Notes: generated from the letters alone by a model not told the origin. 64,000 nt of DNA from Allobosea sp. WAO (GCF_001509835.1 NZ_JXTJ01000003.1:558001-622000), one strand, 5' to 3'. Shown: positions 1 through 9,088, counted from the first letter of the stretch. Translations and numbers: made by a program.

Positions 1-94
1 GCGTCCAGCCGGCGACCTTGTCGCAAAGGCGGCCTTCGCGTGAGCTGCCGTAGATCACGGCAAGGTGGATGGCGGGCGTGAGCCGGCGATGCAT
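1..94 (-). CDS. NADPH-dependent FMN reductase-like flavoprotein (5' end only)
   Basis: The reverse strand opens at an ATG at 94 and runs off the left edge after about 31 codons. The visible residues include [18 protein letters not shown], which matches the N-terminal beta strand and FMN-phosphate loop (GSxREGR) of the NADPH-dependent FMN reductase / flavodoxin-like family. An AAGGAG-like ribosome site lies just upstream of the start. The gene is divergent from soxR, and a SoxR-type promoter-operator points into it, so I infer a role in the redox-cycling response, plausibly flavin or quinone reduction. The family call rests on a short fragment and the substrate cannot be stated. Confidence 0.6.
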   Translation of the reverse strand, partial: MHRRLTPAIHLAVIYGSSREGRLCDKVAGWT

Positions 95-133
95 GGAAGG
101 CGCTCCTTGGGCTGGCGAACCAGCGGAGCACCT

Positions 134-164
134 CGTATAAGACCTCAACCAAGGTTGAGGTCAA
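134..164 (-). promoter_or_regulatory. SoxR-type operator and divergent promoter
   Basis: A perfect palindrome with 10-bp arms (GACCTCAACC / GGTTGAGGTC) around a central AA lies at 141-162. Its 18-bp core resembles the enterobacterial SoxR box (CCTCAA...TTGAGG). Read on the reverse strand, TTGACC at 159-164 and TATACG at 134-139 give -35 and -10 elements 19 bp apart. That overlong spacing is the hallmark of promoters activated by MerR-family proteins. The promoter points into the flavin reductase gene. Confidence 0.85.
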
Positions 165-169
165 GTGCC

Positions 170-631
170 ATGGTCGCAAAGGCAAGCAAGGTTTTTGCCG
201 AGGATCTGAGCGTCGGCGAGGTGGCGCGCCGCAGCGGCCTTGCCGTCTCGGCCCTGCATTTCTACGAGGCGGAGGGGCTGATCCGCAGCCGCCGCAGTGC
301 CGGGAACCAGCGCCGCTATGCGCGTGAGGTGCTGCGCCGGGTCGCGATCATCAAGGTCGCCCAGCGGACCGGCATTCCGCTGAAGACGATCCGCGAGGCC
401 TTCCAGACCCTGCCGGCCGAGCGCACCCCGACGGCCGAGGACTGGAGCCGGCTTTCCGCGGCATGGAAGGTCGAGCTGGAGCGGCGCATCAAGCGCCTGA
501 CCAATCTGCGCGACCATCTCACCGACTGCATCGGCTGCGGCTGCCTCTCGGTGAAGAGCTGCCCCTTACACAATCCCTGGGACGAGCTCGGCCAGCAGGG
601 GCCGGGGCCAAGATTGCTCGATCCGGATTGA
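170..631 (+). CDS. soxR: Redox-sensitive transcriptional activator SoxR
   Basis: This 153-residue MerR-family regulator has an N-terminal winged helix at about residues 13-80 ([24 protein letters not shown]) and a dimerisation helix. The cysteine cluster C120-x2-C123-x-C125-x5-C131 is the [2Fe-2S] signature of SoxR, whose oxidation switches on target promoters. The ATG at 170 is chosen because the family begins near this residue; the open frame extends upstream to 65, but that would run through the operator. The right arm of the SoxR palindrome carries GAGGT at 157-161, which probably doubles as the ribosome binding site, so operator and translation start are almost fused. In many non-enteric bacteria SoxR controls small redox genes directly, which fits the divergent flavin reductase. 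Confidence 0.93.
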   Translation: MVAKASKVFAEDLSVGEVARRSGLAVSALHFYEAEGLIRSRRSAGNQRRYAREVLRRVAIIKVAQRTGIPLKTIREAFQTLPAERTPTAEDWSRLSAAWKVELERRIKRLTNLRDHLTDCIGCGCLSVKSCPLHNPWDELGQQGPGPRLLDPD

Positions 632-666
632 GGTTGCGGCCGTCTCTGAGGCGCGGCGCCTCCACC

Positions 667-758
667 GTCATGGTCGGGCTTGTTCCGACCATCCACGTCT
701 TCCTTGGCGAAGTCCGGTGTTCAAGAGGTGGATGCTCGCCACAAGGGCGAGCATGACG
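667..758. repeat. Dispersed palindromic intergenic element, copy A
   Basis: Two hairpins bracket the element: ATGGTCGG...CCGACCAT at 670-692 and ATGCTCGCC...GGCGAGCAT at 732-754. The ends read GTCAT at the left and ATGAC at the right, as in copies near 22.6, 32.0, 33.4 and 50.1 kb. It lies between the convergent 3' ends of soxR and the creatininase gene. A short related-looking tail continues to about 825, and I see no gene in 632-825. Confidence 0.7.
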
Positions 759-825
759 CGTTTAGTCGATGTCGCTTGGGGATTCTGGATGCTTCGCTAC
801 GCGAGCTTCCTGTGAAGGCTGGATT

Positions 826-1623
826 TCACCCCGCCTTGTGGAGCGTCGCCAGCGGAAGCTTCGCGACATCCGCCAGGAGCTCGACGAAGCCTTTCGCCTG
901 GAACTCGGCCGTCGTCTTGCCCTTTTCGCCGGTGGCGAGGCTGGCATCGCCGACCGCGCCGGAGGGGTTCACGTCCTGCGCCATCCAGGCGAAGGGGTGC
1001 GCCCCGGTCGGCCGCAGCCATTTGTAGTCCTCGGCCATGGTGACTGTCAGCGGCTCGAAGCGACCGGCCTTGCTCATGTCGACGAGGTCGGGCCGGAAAT
1101 GCAGCATCAGCGAGGTCTCGACATCGCCGCCATGGATGCCGTGCAGCGCGTCCAGCGGCGCGAACAGGCCGGGCGGTAGGCCGAAATTACTCCAGGAGGT
1201 CGAGACCGCCAGCATGCCGTGGCTGACCCGCAACTCGCGGGCGACGACCTTCATCGGGTCGACATTGCCGCCATGCGAGGTGACGAGGACGAGCTTGCGC
1301 AGCCCGGCGCGCTTCACGCTCTCGCCGATCTCGATCCAGCTGCGGATCGCGCTTTCCCAGGAGAGGGTGAGCGTGCCCGGCGAATGCAGGTGCTCGTTCG
1401 ACTTGCAGATAGCCAGCGTCGGCAGCACCAACACGTCGAGCCCGGCCGGAACCTGCGGCATCGCCAGCGCCAGCATCGCATTCATGACGGTGGTGTCGAC
1501 CGAGACCGGCAGATGCGGGCCATGCTGCTCGATCGCCGCCAGCGGCAGGACGGCAATGGTGGAGTCGGGCGAAAGCCCCTGGAAATCGGTGGTGTTCAGA
1601 TCGCCCCAGAAGCGCGCGCTCAT
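826..1623 (-). CDS. Creatininase-family amidohydrolase
   Basis: This 265-residue protein belongs to the creatininase / creatinine amidohydrolase family, whose members are metal-dependent amide hydrolases (creatininase, formamidopyrimidine deformylases and related enzymes). The metal-site residues are visible in order: E32 and H34 in EQHGPHLP, D43, H117 in SHGGN, and E169 in HGGDVETS. The length is normal for the family. It is divergent from an ABC importer across a 287-bp gap, which suggests that the imported compound is the substrate or a precursor. The family covers several substrates, so no specific reaction is assigned. Confidence 0.85.
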   Translation of the reverse strand: MSARFWGDLNTTDFQGLSPDSTIAVLPLAAIEQHGPHLPVSVDTTVMNAMLALAMPQVPAGLDVLVLPTLAICKSNEHLHSPGTLTLSWESAIRSWIEIGESVKRAGLRKLVLVTSHGGNVDPMKVVARELRVSHGMLAVSTSWSNFGLPPGLFAPLDALHGIHGGDVETSLMLHFRPDLVDMSKAGRFEPLTVTMAEDYKWLRPTGAHPFAWMAQDVNPSGAVGDASLATGEKGKTTAEFQAKGFVELLADVAKLPLATLHKAG

Positions 1624-1910
1624 CTCGTCTGGTCCTTGCTAGGCTCGGGTTCCGTCCCGCTGCTGTCTTCTACATCGCAAAGCCCGCGCGGGAACCCGCC
1701 TTCGTGAAGGCCGGGGAGGCGGGGCAGGCGGCTTAGCTGTGGATCGCGCCGGTTCAGGCGGCGCCATGCATGGACAAGCGCTGCCGGAGCCGCTGTCTGG
1801 CGCTTGTGCGCCGGCCGGGCAGGAGGCATTCTCCGCCCGTCGCCGCCCAGCGCTCGTGCGTCGCCCGCCGCGAGCCGCCACCCTGGTCAGTTGCGGAAGG
1901 GATTTCAGAC

Positions 1911-2939
1911 ATGACGATGAAGTATCGCCTGGATCGGCGCGCCGCGCTTGGTCTGATCGGTGGTTCGGCCGCTTCGGTGCTGATCCCGGTTCCCGGTGCG
2001 CGCGTCAACGCGCAGACGCTCGACAAGGTCAGCTACCAGACCAACTGGCGCGCCCAGGGCGAGCATGGCGGCTTCTATCTCGCCGCAGCCAACGGCATCT
2101 ACAAGAAGTACGGCCTCGACGTCGACATCCGCCCGGGCGGCCCGCAGCAGAACCCGACGCAGCTCCTGCTCGGCGGCCGCGTCGACATGATCATGGGCAA
2201 TTCGCTGGAAGCGCTGCATTTCGCGCAGGAAGGCATTCCCTTCCTCTGCATCGCCTCGATCTTCCAGAAGGATCCGCAGGTCCTGATCTCGCATCCCGGC
2301 CAGGGCAATGATTCGCTCGCGGCCCTGAAGGACAAGCCGATCCTGATCGGCGCGCAGGGCAGGGTGGCCTTCTGGCCCTTCCTCAAGCTGAAGTTCGGCT
2401 ATCGCGACGAGCAGGTGCGGCCCTACACCTTCAACATGGCGCCCTTCCTGGCGGATAAGCGGCTCTCGCAGCAGGGCTTCCTCTCGTCCGAGCCCTTCGC
2501 GATCCGCAAGGCCGGCGTCGAGCCGGTTGTGCATCTGCTCGCCGATGCCGGCTTCGAGAACTACAACACCACCATCACCATCTCGAAGAAGATGGTCGAC
2601 GAGAAGAAGGACCTGGTCCAGCGCTTCGTCACCGCCTCGCTCGAGGGCTGGGCCGAGTACATGAAGGGCGGGCCGGGCATCGCCGCGGCCAATGCCCGGA
2701 TACTCAAGGACAACCCCGACATCGACCAGGAGAAGCTCGACTACGCCCTCAAGGCGATGAGCGAGAACGGCATCGTCCTGTCGGGCGACGCGCTCACCCT
2801 CGGCATCGGCGCCATGACCGATGCGCGCTGGGAGCGCTTCTACAACAGCATGACCCAGGCCGGGGTCCTTCCGGCCGGCGTCGACTTCCGCAAGGCCTAC
2901 AGCCTGGAATTCGTCAACAAGGGCGTCGGCAAGGCCTGA
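1911..2939 (+). CDS. NMT1/SsuA-type ABC transporter substrate-binding protein
   Basis: The protein has 342 residues. The N-terminus has a twin arginine followed by a hydrophobic stretch (DRRAALGLIGGSAASVLIP), a probable Tat or Sec export signal. The mature protein (YQTNWRAQGEHGGFYLAAANGIYKKYGLDVDI) is typical of the NMT1/THI5-like periplasmic binding proteins that serve taurine, nitrate, pyrimidine or riboflavin-type importers. The ATG at 1911 is preferred because the signal peptide begins there and GGAAGG lies upstream; the upstream frame extension looks non-coding. The ATPase and permease follow. The ligand is unknown; the creatininase neighbour hints at a cyclic amide or pyrimidine-like compound. 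Confidence 0.88.
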   Translation: MTMKYRLDRRAALGLIGGSAASVLIPVPGARVNAQTLDKVSYQTNWRAQGEHGGFYLAAANGIYKKYGLDVDIRPGGPQQNPTQLLLGGRVDMIMGNSLEALHFAQEGIPFLCIASIFQKDPQVLISHPGQGNDSLAALKDKPILIGAQGRVAFWPFLKLKFGYRDEQVRPYTFNMAPFLADKRLSQQGFLSSEPFAIRKAGVEPVVHLLADAGFENYNTTITISKKMVDEKKDLVQRFVTASLEGWAEYMKGGPGIAAANARILKDNPDIDQEKLDYALKAMSENGIVLSGDALTLGIGAMTDARWERFYNSMTQAGVLPAGVDFRKAYSLEFVNKGVGKA

Positions 2940-3098
2940 TCGCCGCGACCGCCCGGTTCCGCCGCTGCGACGGTTACAAGCCGGAGCGGGGAACCTTCTG
3001 GGGATGACAGCCCGGCATGACCGCAGCGCGCTTTGCGCCGCGGCTCATCCGGGTTATCGCCATTCCAAACAAGCCCTTACCGATTGGACTGTCAGGCT

Positions 3099-3914
3099 TT
3101 GGACACGGCCTATCTGAGCACATCCCCGGCGGCCTCGGCGAGCGGCGCAAATCCGCTGGTCAGCGTCCGCCGGGTCTCGAAGCAGTTCGCCAACGGCACG
3201 CTCGCCGTGCGCGATGTCGATCTCGACCTCGGCGCCGGCGAGTTCATCAGCCTGCTCGGCCCGTCGGGCTGCGGCAAGTCGACCCTACTGCGCATGATCG
3301 CCGGCCTCGCCAATCCGAGCACGGGCACGATCGAATGGAACAGCGCGGCCTCCGATGGCGCGGCGGGTGGCCGCCCTGATCTCGGCTTCGTCTTCCAGGA
3401 CCCGACGCTGATGCCCTGGGCCAACGCCCTGAGCAACGTCATGCTGCCGCTGACGCTGAAGCATGTGCCGAAGCGCGAGGCGGCCGAGCGCGCCGCCGAG
3501 ATGCTGGCGCTGGTCGGCCTGAAAGGCTTCGAGAAATCCTATCCGCGCGAATTGTCCGGCGGCATGAAGATGCGCGTCTCGATCGCCCGTGCGCTGGTGA
3601 TGCGGCCGAAGATCCTGCTGATGGACGAGCCCTTCGCCGCGCTCGACGAGATCACCCGCCATCGTCTCAATGACGACCTGCTCCAGCTCTGGTGGAAGGA
3701 GCGCTTCACCGCGGTCTTCGTCACCCATTCGGTGTTCGAGTCGGTCTATCTCTCGCAGCGCATCGTCGTGATGGCGGCGCGCCCCGGCCGCGTCATGGCC
3801 GATTTTGCGGTCGACGCGCCTTATCCGCGCGACGATCTGTTCCGTACCTCGGCCGACTATGCCAGCCTCTGCAGGCTCGCTTCCGGCCGCCTCAAGGAGG
3901 CGATCGGCTCATGA
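3099..3914 (+). CDS. ABC transporter ATP-binding protein (nitrate/taurine family)
   Basis: This is the ATPase of the importer. It has Walker [10 protein letters not shown], a Q-loop [11 protein letters not shown], signature [15 protein letters not shown], Walker [13 protein letters not shown] and an H-loop FVTHS. The ATPase domain starts near [11 protein letters not shown]. No in-frame ATG exists upstream of it, so the start is a TTG: 3099 is used here, and another TTG at 3033 is possible; neither has a strong ribosome site. Its stop overlaps the permease start (ATGA at 3911-3914), so the two are translationally coupled. Confidence 0.85.
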   Translation: MDTAYLSTSPAASASGANPLVSVRRVSKQFANGTLAVRDVDLDLGAGEFISLLGPSGCGKSTLLRMIAGLANPSTGTIEWNSAASDGAAGGRPDLGFVFQDPTLMPWANALSNVMLPLTLKHVPKREAAERAAEMLALVGLKGFEKSYPRELSGGMKMRVSIARALVMRPKILLMDEPFAALDEITRHRLNDDLLQLWWKERFTAVFVTHSVFESVYLSQRIVVMAARPGRVMADFAVDAPYPRDDLFRTSADYASLCRLASGRLKEAIGS

Positions 3915-4789
3915 GCGCCCCCGCCACAGCCACTCCGGCCCATGACGGCACCGATGCCGAGGCGCGTCCGGTCCTCGACCGGGAGCCGCATCTGCTCGGT
4001 CTGCCGGCCAGCGCCTGGCCGCGCTTGCTCGCGCCGCTGTGCATCGGTGCCCTGGCACTCGGGCTCTGGGAGTTCCTGGTGCGCTGGAACGAGGTGCCGT
4101 CCTATGTGCTGCCCGGGCCGCTGCTGATCGGCCAGACGCTGATCGCCGACTGGGCGACGCTCTCCGCCTCGCTCTGGATCACGCTGCGCATCACCTTCAT
4201 GGCGCTGGCCGCCGCGGTGTTCTTCGGCGTGACGCTCGCCGTGCTGTTCACCCAGTCGAAATGGCTGGAGATGGCGCTCTTGCCCTATGCGGTGATCCTG
4301 CAGGTGACGCCGATCGTCGCGATCGCGCCGCTGATCATCATCTGGGCCGGCGATATCGACCTGTCCCTGCTGATCTGCGCCTGGATCGTCGCCTTCTTCC
4401 CGATCCTCTCGAACACCATCCTCGGTCTGAACTCGGCCGACCACAACCTGGTCGACTATTTCAAGCTGCATGGCGCGACTCGCTGGCAGACGCTGCGCTA
4501 TCTCAAGCTGCCGGCGGCCTTGCCGTATTTTCTTGCCGGGCTGAAGATTTCGGGCGGGCTGGCGCTGATCGGCGCCGTCGTAGCCGAATTCGTCGCCGGC
4601 ACCGGCGGCAGCGCTTCTGGGCTCGCCTACCGCATCCTCGAATCCGGCTACCAGCTCAAGATCCCGCGGGTCTTCGCGGCGCTGATCATGATTTCGCTGA
4701 CGGGCGTCGCGATCTTCCTGGTGACGAGCTGGATCTCGCATCTCCTGCTGCGGCGCTGGCACGAGAGTGCGCTGAAGCGCGAGAGCTGA
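3911..4789 (+). CDS. ABC transporter permease (SsuC/TauC-like)
   Basis: This is a 292-residue inner-membrane permease of the binding-protein-dependent type with about six membrane segments. The EAA-type cytoplasmic loop is visible at [29 protein letters not shown]. It begins with an ATG overlapping the ATPase stop and completes the three-gene importer. Architecture and order (binding protein, ATPase, permease) match the taurine/nitrate/pyrimidine-precursor transporter family. It is followed after 70 bases by a convergent gene. Confidence 0.88.
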   Translation: MSAPATATPAHDGTDAEARPVLDREPHLLGLPASAWPRLLAPLCIGALALGLWEFLVRWNEVPSYVLPGPLLIGQTLIADWATLSASLWITLRITFMALAAAVFFGVTLAVLFTQSKWLEMALLPYAVILQVTPIVAIAPLIIIWAGDIDLSLLICAWIVAFFPILSNTILGLNSADHNLVDYFKLHGATRWQTLRYLKLPAALPYFLAGLKISGGLALIGAVVAEFVAGTGGSASGLAYRILESGYQLKIPRVFAALIMISLTGVAIFLVTSWISHLLLRRWHESALKRES

Positions 4790-4859
4790 GGGGCCGCTGC
4801 AACGCAACGGAGCGCCAGTTTGCGCGGACGTGGGCGCCTGGCGGTCCAACGGCTGCCGT

Positions 4860-5762
4860 TCAGGCGAAGAATCTGAGCCGTTCTTCGGTTGGCAGTGAAT
4901 CGATCGCCCGCAGATCCGCCTCGGAGTAGCTGATTTCGAGCCGGGCCGAGCTGACCGCCGGCTTCGCCGGCACCGCTTCGGCCGGCGAGCCGATATCGCT
5001 GAAGACGATGTCCTCGTCGACGATCGGACGGCGGGCGAACCGCCGCAGCCCCGGTGCCTTGCCGGACAAGGTGCCATCCTGAGCCAGCGGCGCGCGCTTG
5101 TGGGTGTCGATCTCGACGATGTCGATATCGCCTGGATCGGTCAGTGACGGCCGTGTCAGCGGCAGCGCCCTTGGTTCGGACGGCGGTTCGTCATGCGCCG
5201 ACGCGGCCGGCTGCTCCAGGGCGAAGCTCGCCCCGTCGACGACCGCGCGCAGGCTCGAATCGAGCATGGCGACGGTGTCGGACATCTTCTCGATCTGGTC
5301 GGCGGAGGCCTCGACGGTCGCTGTGGCGCTGTAGATCTCGGTTGCGTGGCGGTCTAGCCGGTCGCAGATGTCCGCGGCGGCCCCGCTTTCGCGCAGCGTC
5401 CAGGCCGCTTCCTGAATGCCCTCGGCGGCGGCGATGATGTTCGAGGCGGCCTCGTGGATTCGCCCGGACAGACGCGACGACGACAGGTTGCCGACGCCGG
5501 CGCGGTCGAGATCCTCGCGCAGTTCGGCGATCGCCCGCGCTGCCTCGGGAAAGCCGATACCGGTGTCGAAGGCCGGTTTCGGTGCTGCGAAAAGACCTTC
5601 GAGCCTTGCTATGGCGGCGAGCACCTGCTCGGTGTCGGCCTGTCGGTTGCGCTTGCCATACTCGGCGAGGAACCAACGGCCCCGGCCGGTTTCCATCACC
5701 GCCGCAGCGATGGCCTCGTAGTCCGCCTCGCTCAGCGGGGTCAGCGAACGCGCGTCGCTCAT
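4860..5762 (-). CDS. Conserved hypothetical protein, helical
   Basis: This 300-residue soluble protein has no signal peptide or membrane segment. The N-terminus (about residues 10-50, ADYEAIAAAVMETGRGRWFL) resembles a motif I recall from unnamed Rhizobiales proteins. The middle (about 85-165) is rich in helical, Ala/Glu-heavy sequence, possibly a four-helix bundle loosely reminiscent of CheZ-like proteins. The C-terminal third is Pro-rich and probably disordered, ending with a helix (EADLRAIDSLPTEERLRFFA). The ATG at 5762 is preferred over one at 5780 because GGAG lies about 11 bases upstream. It is divergent from the MFS gene. No function is assigned. Confidence 0.7.
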   Translation of the reverse strand: MSDARSLTPLSEADYEAIAAAVMETGRGRWFLAEYGKRNRQADTEQVLAAIARLEGLFAAPKPAFDTGIGFPEAARAIAELREDLDRAGVGNLSSSRLSGRIHEAASNIIAAAEGIQEAAWTLRESGAAADICDRLDRHATEIYSATATVEASADQIEKMSDTVAMLDSSLRAVVDGASFALEQPAASAHDEPPSEPRALPLTRPSLTDPGDIDIVEIDTHKRAPLAQDGTLSGKAPGLRRFARRPIVDEDIVFSDIGSPAEAVPAKPAVSSARLEISYSEADLRAIDSLPTEERLRFFA

Positions 5763-5864
5763 GGCAAGGCTGCTCTCCATGGGCTGGTCAAATCGTATCT
5801 CGCCGATCGAAGATGCCCGCCCGGCAATCTGCTGGTGATTCTTTAAGAAATCGCTGCCAAGCGC

Positions 5865-7052
5865 ATGTCCTCCTCCACCCCTCCCGGGTTCGGCTCCAGG
5901 CGCTGGCTTGCCGCACGCCTGTCGCTGATGCACGGGCTGAACTTCGTCGGCATCGGCTTCTACCTGCCGTTCTTTCCGATCTGGCTCGGCTCGAAAGGGC
6001 TGAGCGACGTCGATATCGGCTATGTCCTCGCAACCCCGATCCTGGTGCGCGTGCTGGCGGCGTCCTGGATCACCGGTCTCGCCGACCGGCATATCCCGCC
6101 GGTGCTGCTGCTGGCGCTGCTGAACGCCTGTGGGGCGGCCGCCTATTTCGGGCTGTCCAGGCTCGACACGCTCGTTCCAATCGCGCTCGTGACGACGCTC
6201 GCGGCCGTCGCGCTCTCGGGCGTCGTGCCGCTCGCCGATATCCTGACCACGACGCAGGTCCGCGCCGGCCGCTTGCGCGACTATGGCCGTGTGCGGCTTT
6301 GGGGCTCGGTCACCTTCGTGCTCGGCAATATCGCCGGCGGCTATCTCGTGGCGCGCCATGGTGCCTGGCCGATCCCGCTCGTGCTGGCCGGATGCAGCCT
6401 GATGGCGGCGTTGGCGGCCCTGCAGGCACCGCCGCTTCCCGCAGTGGCGGCAGTGGCGAGCGGGCAGGGGGCATCGGTGCGCGGCTTCTCGCCGACCTTC
6501 TGGCTGGCGGTGACGGCCGCCGCCTGCGTCAACGCCACCCATGCCGCGCTTTATGCCTTCGGCTCGCTGCACTGGCGCAGCCTCGGCTTCAGCGACGAAC
6601 GGATCGGCTTTCTCTGGGCGATCGCGGTCGTCGCCGAGATCGGCGTCTTCCTGTTCGTCGGCAGCATCGCCGCGCGCGGTGCCGGCGGCCTGCGCTGGAT
6701 CATCGTCGCCGCTCTGGCCGCGGGCCTGCGCTTCGGGGCGATGGCATTCGATCCGGGCTTTTCCGCCACGATCGGGCTTCAGTTGCTGCACGGCATCAGC
6801 TTCGCCTGCGCCCATCTCGGCGCGCTCGCCGCGGTCTCGGCCCTGGCGCCGGAGACGCGCCGGGCTGCGGCACAGGGCCGGCTGGTGGCGGTGGGCGCTC
6901 TCGCAATGGGCACGCTGACGGTGCTGTCCGGCTATCTCTATCGGCTGCTCGGCCCTGGTGTCTTCCTGGCCATGGTGCCCGTCGCGCTGGTCGGCGCGGG
7001 GCTCGCAGTGCTTGCCATTGCAAGGTTGCGCAGCGATACAGGCCGGGGGTGA
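5865..7052 (+). CDS. MFS transporter (HcaT-like)
   Basis: This 395-residue protein has about twelve predicted membrane segments and the look of the MFS_1-like / 3-phenylpropionate permease (HcaT) subgroup, including the conserved loop RLRDYGRVRLWGSVTFVLGNIAGG. It acts in the inner membrane. The substrate cannot be told from sequence. The start at 5865 is the first ATG and gives a normal length. The Mla-type operon follows after 33 bases on the same strand, so read-through is possible, although no functional link is evident. Confidence 0.82.
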   Translation: MSSSTPPGFGSRRWLAARLSLMHGLNFVGIGFYLPFFPIWLGSKGLSDVDIGYVLATPILVRVLAASWITGLADRHIPPVLLLALLNACGAAAYFGLSRLDTLVPIALVTTLAAVALSGVVPLADILTTTQVRAGRLRDYGRVRLWGSVTFVLGNIAGGYLVARHGAWPIPLVLAGCSLMAALAALQAPPLPAVAAVASGQGASVRGFSPTFWLAVTAAACVNATHAALYAFGSLHWRSLGFSDERIGFLWAIAVVAEIGVFLFVGSIAARGAGGLRWIIVAALAAGLRFGAMAFDPGFSATIGLQLLHGISFACAHLGALAAVSALAPETRRAAAQGRLVAVGALAMGTLTVLSGYLYRLLGPGVFLAMVPVALVGAGLAVLAIARLRSDTGRG

Positions 7053-7085
7053 CAGAATCGATCGCAAAGGGGCGGGAAAACCCTC

Positions 7086-8231
7086 ATGGCCGTCGTCGAC
7101 GACGCTGAACCGCAGGCGATCTATCGCGATGATGACGGCGTGTTGGCGGTCGCCCTGGCCGGCAGCTGGAGCGCCGATCGCGCGCCGCGTCTCGAAGAGC
7201 TGGTTGCCGAAATGGGAGCGCGCGTCGCCGCGGTCCGGCAGGCCCGGCTCGACCTCTCCGCCATCGAGCGCCTCGACACGCTCGGCGCCTATCTCCTCGC
7301 CCGCCTCAAGGAGAACGGCGAGGCGGCGGGGGCCGGCGTCGAGCTCGCGAGCCGCCGCCCCGAGCATGGGGTGCTGCTGGGCGAGGTCAATCTGCGTGCC
7401 ACCGAGTACGAGCCGCCGGCGCGGCCTACCGGCCTTGTTGCCGTGCTCGTCAATATCGGCAAGGCGGTCAGCAATTTCGGGAGCGATCTCGTCGGTGGCG
7501 CGGTTTTCCTCGGCGAGGTGATGATCGCCTGCGTCGGCGTATTGTTCGGGCCGCGCAAGTTCCGGGGGCCGTCGCTGATCAACCAGATCGAGCTGATCGC
7601 CTTCAGCGGCGCACCGATCATCATCCTGATCTCGTTCCTGGTCGGCTGCATCGTCGCGCAGCAGGGCATCTTCCAGTTGCAGCAGTTCGGCGCCACGGTC
7701 TTCGTCGTCAACCTGACCGGCATCCTGATCCTGCGCGAGCTCGCCGTGCTCCTGACCTCGATCATGGTCGCCGGCCGCTCGGGCTCGGCCTTCACCGCCG
7801 AAATCGGCTCGATGAAGATGCGTGAGGAGATCGACGCGCTGCGGGTCATGGGCCTGGAGCCGATCGAGGTCCTGGTCGTGCCGCGCATCCTCGCCTTGAT
7901 GATCTCGCTGCCGATCCTGACCTTCATCTCGGCGATGTCGGGGCTCGTCGGAGCCGGGCTCGTCGCCTGGCTGTATGGCGGCATCGGCCTCGATACCTTC
8001 CTCGCGCGGCTGAAATCCGTGATCACCTGGCAGCATTTCGCGGTCGGTCTCATCAAGGCCCCGTTCATGGCGTTCGTGATCGGCCTGATCGCCTCGATCG
8101 AGGGGCTCGCGGTGAAGGGGTCAGCCGAATCGCTCGGGCGTCAGGTCACGGCCTCGGTGGTGAAGGCGATCTTCATGGTCATCGTCGTCGACGGGCTTTT
8201 CGCCATGTTCTTCGCCTCGATCCGGTTCTGA
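7086..8231 (+). CDS. mlaE: MlaE-family lipid ABC permease with N-terminal STAS domain
   Basis: This 381-residue inner-membrane permease belongs to the Mla/YrbE lipid-transport class. Residues 1 to about 95 form a STAS-like domain (VLAVALAGSWSADRAPRLEELV; IERLDTLGAYLLARL), and about 130-380 is the MlaE domain, with the conserved stretch AGRSGSAFTAEIGSMKMREEIDALRVMG across 7771-7850. In enterobacteria the STAS protein MlaB is separate; a fused form is common in alphaproteobacteria. It heads a run of mlaE, mlaF, mlaD and an auxiliary lipoprotein gene, all closely spaced. The system moves phospholipids between inner and outer membranes. Confidence 0.9.
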   Translation: MAVVDDAEPQAIYRDDDGVLAVALAGSWSADRAPRLEELVAEMGARVAAVRQARLDLSAIERLDTLGAYLLARLKENGEAAGAGVELASRRPEHGVLLGEVNLRATEYEPPARPTGLVAVLVNIGKAVSNFGSDLVGGAVFLGEVMIACVGVLFGPRKFRGPSLINQIELIAFSGAPIIILISFLVGCIVAQQGIFQLQQFGATVFVVNLTGILILRELAVLLTSIMVAGRSGSAFTAEIGSMKMREEIDALRVMGLEPIEVLVVPRILALMISLPILTFISAMSGLVGAGLVAWLYGGIGLDTFLARLKSVITWQHFAVGLIKAPFMAFVIGLIASIEGLAVKGSAESLGRQVTASVVKAIFMVIVVDGLFAMFFASIRF

Positions 8232-8248
8232 GAGGACAGGCAGCCGCG

Positions 8249-9079
8249 ATGCAGGGCGATCTGGCGATGTCGGCGGCTCCGAGGGAGGCTGCTTCTCCCG
8301 AGGGGGGCGAGGCCGTCATTCGCGTGCGCAACCTCAAGGTCGCGTTCGGCGAGAAGGTCATCATGGACGGGCTCGATCTCGACGTGATGCGCGGCGAGAT
8401 CCTCGGCTTCGTCGGTGGCTCCGGCCAGGGCAAATCGGTGCTGACGCGCACCATTCTCGGCCTGGTGCGCAAGCAGCGCGGGACGATCGAGGTCTTCGGC
8501 GAGGATGTCGACAAGCTCGACCACCGGGCCCATCGCACGCTCGAGCGGCGCTTCGGCGTGATGTTCCAGCACGGTGCCTTGTTCTCGGCGCTTACGGTCA
8601 AGCAGAACATCCAGCTGCCGATGCGCGAATATCTCAAGCTCTCGCCGCGCCTGCTCGACGAGCTCGCCATGCTCAAGATCGAGATGGTCGGCCTGCCGCC
8701 GGATGCCGCCGACAAGGCGCCGTCGGAGCTCTCGGGCGGCATGATCAAGCGCGCCGCGCTCGCCCGCGCGCTGGCTCTGGACCCCGAGATCGTCTTCCTC
8801 GACGAGCCGACATCCGGGCTCGACCCGATCGGCGCCGCGGATTTCGACGAGCTGATCATGACGCTGAAGCAGACTTTGGGACTGACCGTGTTCATGGTAA
8901 CGCATGATTTGGACAGTCTCTTCGTTGCGTGCGACAGAATTGCCGCCCTGGCGGACAAGCGTGTCATTGCGGTTGGTTCGCTCGCTGACATGCTGGCCTC
9001 CGACCATCCCTGGCTGAAAGCCTATTTCGGTGGTGAGCGGGCCCGCGCCCGATTGCCGAAAGACAAGATGAGGACCTGA
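8249..9079 (+). CDS. mlaF: MlaF-family lipid ABC transporter ATPase
   Basis: This 276-residue ATPase energises the MlaE permease. It has Walker A GGSGQGKSV, signature LSGGMIKRAALARAL, Walker B EIVFLDEPTSGLDP and an H-loop VTHD. The Gly-Gln-Gly form of the P-loop is characteristic of the MlaF/Ttg2A group. It starts 17 bases after mlaE and ends 9 bases before mlaD. The N-terminal 20 residues are a non-conserved extension (a second ATG occurs at codon 7). Confidence 0.92.
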   Translation: MQGDLAMSAAPREAASPEGGEAVIRVRNLKVAFGEKVIMDGLDLDVMRGEILGFVGGSGQGKSVLTRTILGLVRKQRGTIEVFGEDVDKLDHRAHRTLERRFGVMFQHGALFSALTVKQNIQLPMREYLKLSPRLLDELAMLKIEMVGLPPDAADKAPSELSGGMIKRAALARALALDPEIVFLDEPTSGLDPIGAADFDELIMTLKQTLGLTVFMVTHDLDSLFVACDRIAALADKRVIAVGSLADMLASDHPWLKAYFGGERARARLPKDKMRT

Positions 9080-9088
9080 CGGAGCATC

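Noticed and set aside
1764..1773. Palindrome CCATGCATGG in the creatininase/importer divergent region
   Set aside because: It is only 10 bp, not repeated nearby, and expected by chance in a 64-kb window.
5763..8036. Long N-terminal extension (frame open to 8036) of the reverse-strand gene at 4860-5762
   Set aside because: It lies antisense to the MFS and mlaE genes, is Asp/Arg/Gln-rich low-complexity sequence typical of shadow frames, and a good ribosome site precedes the ATG at 5762.
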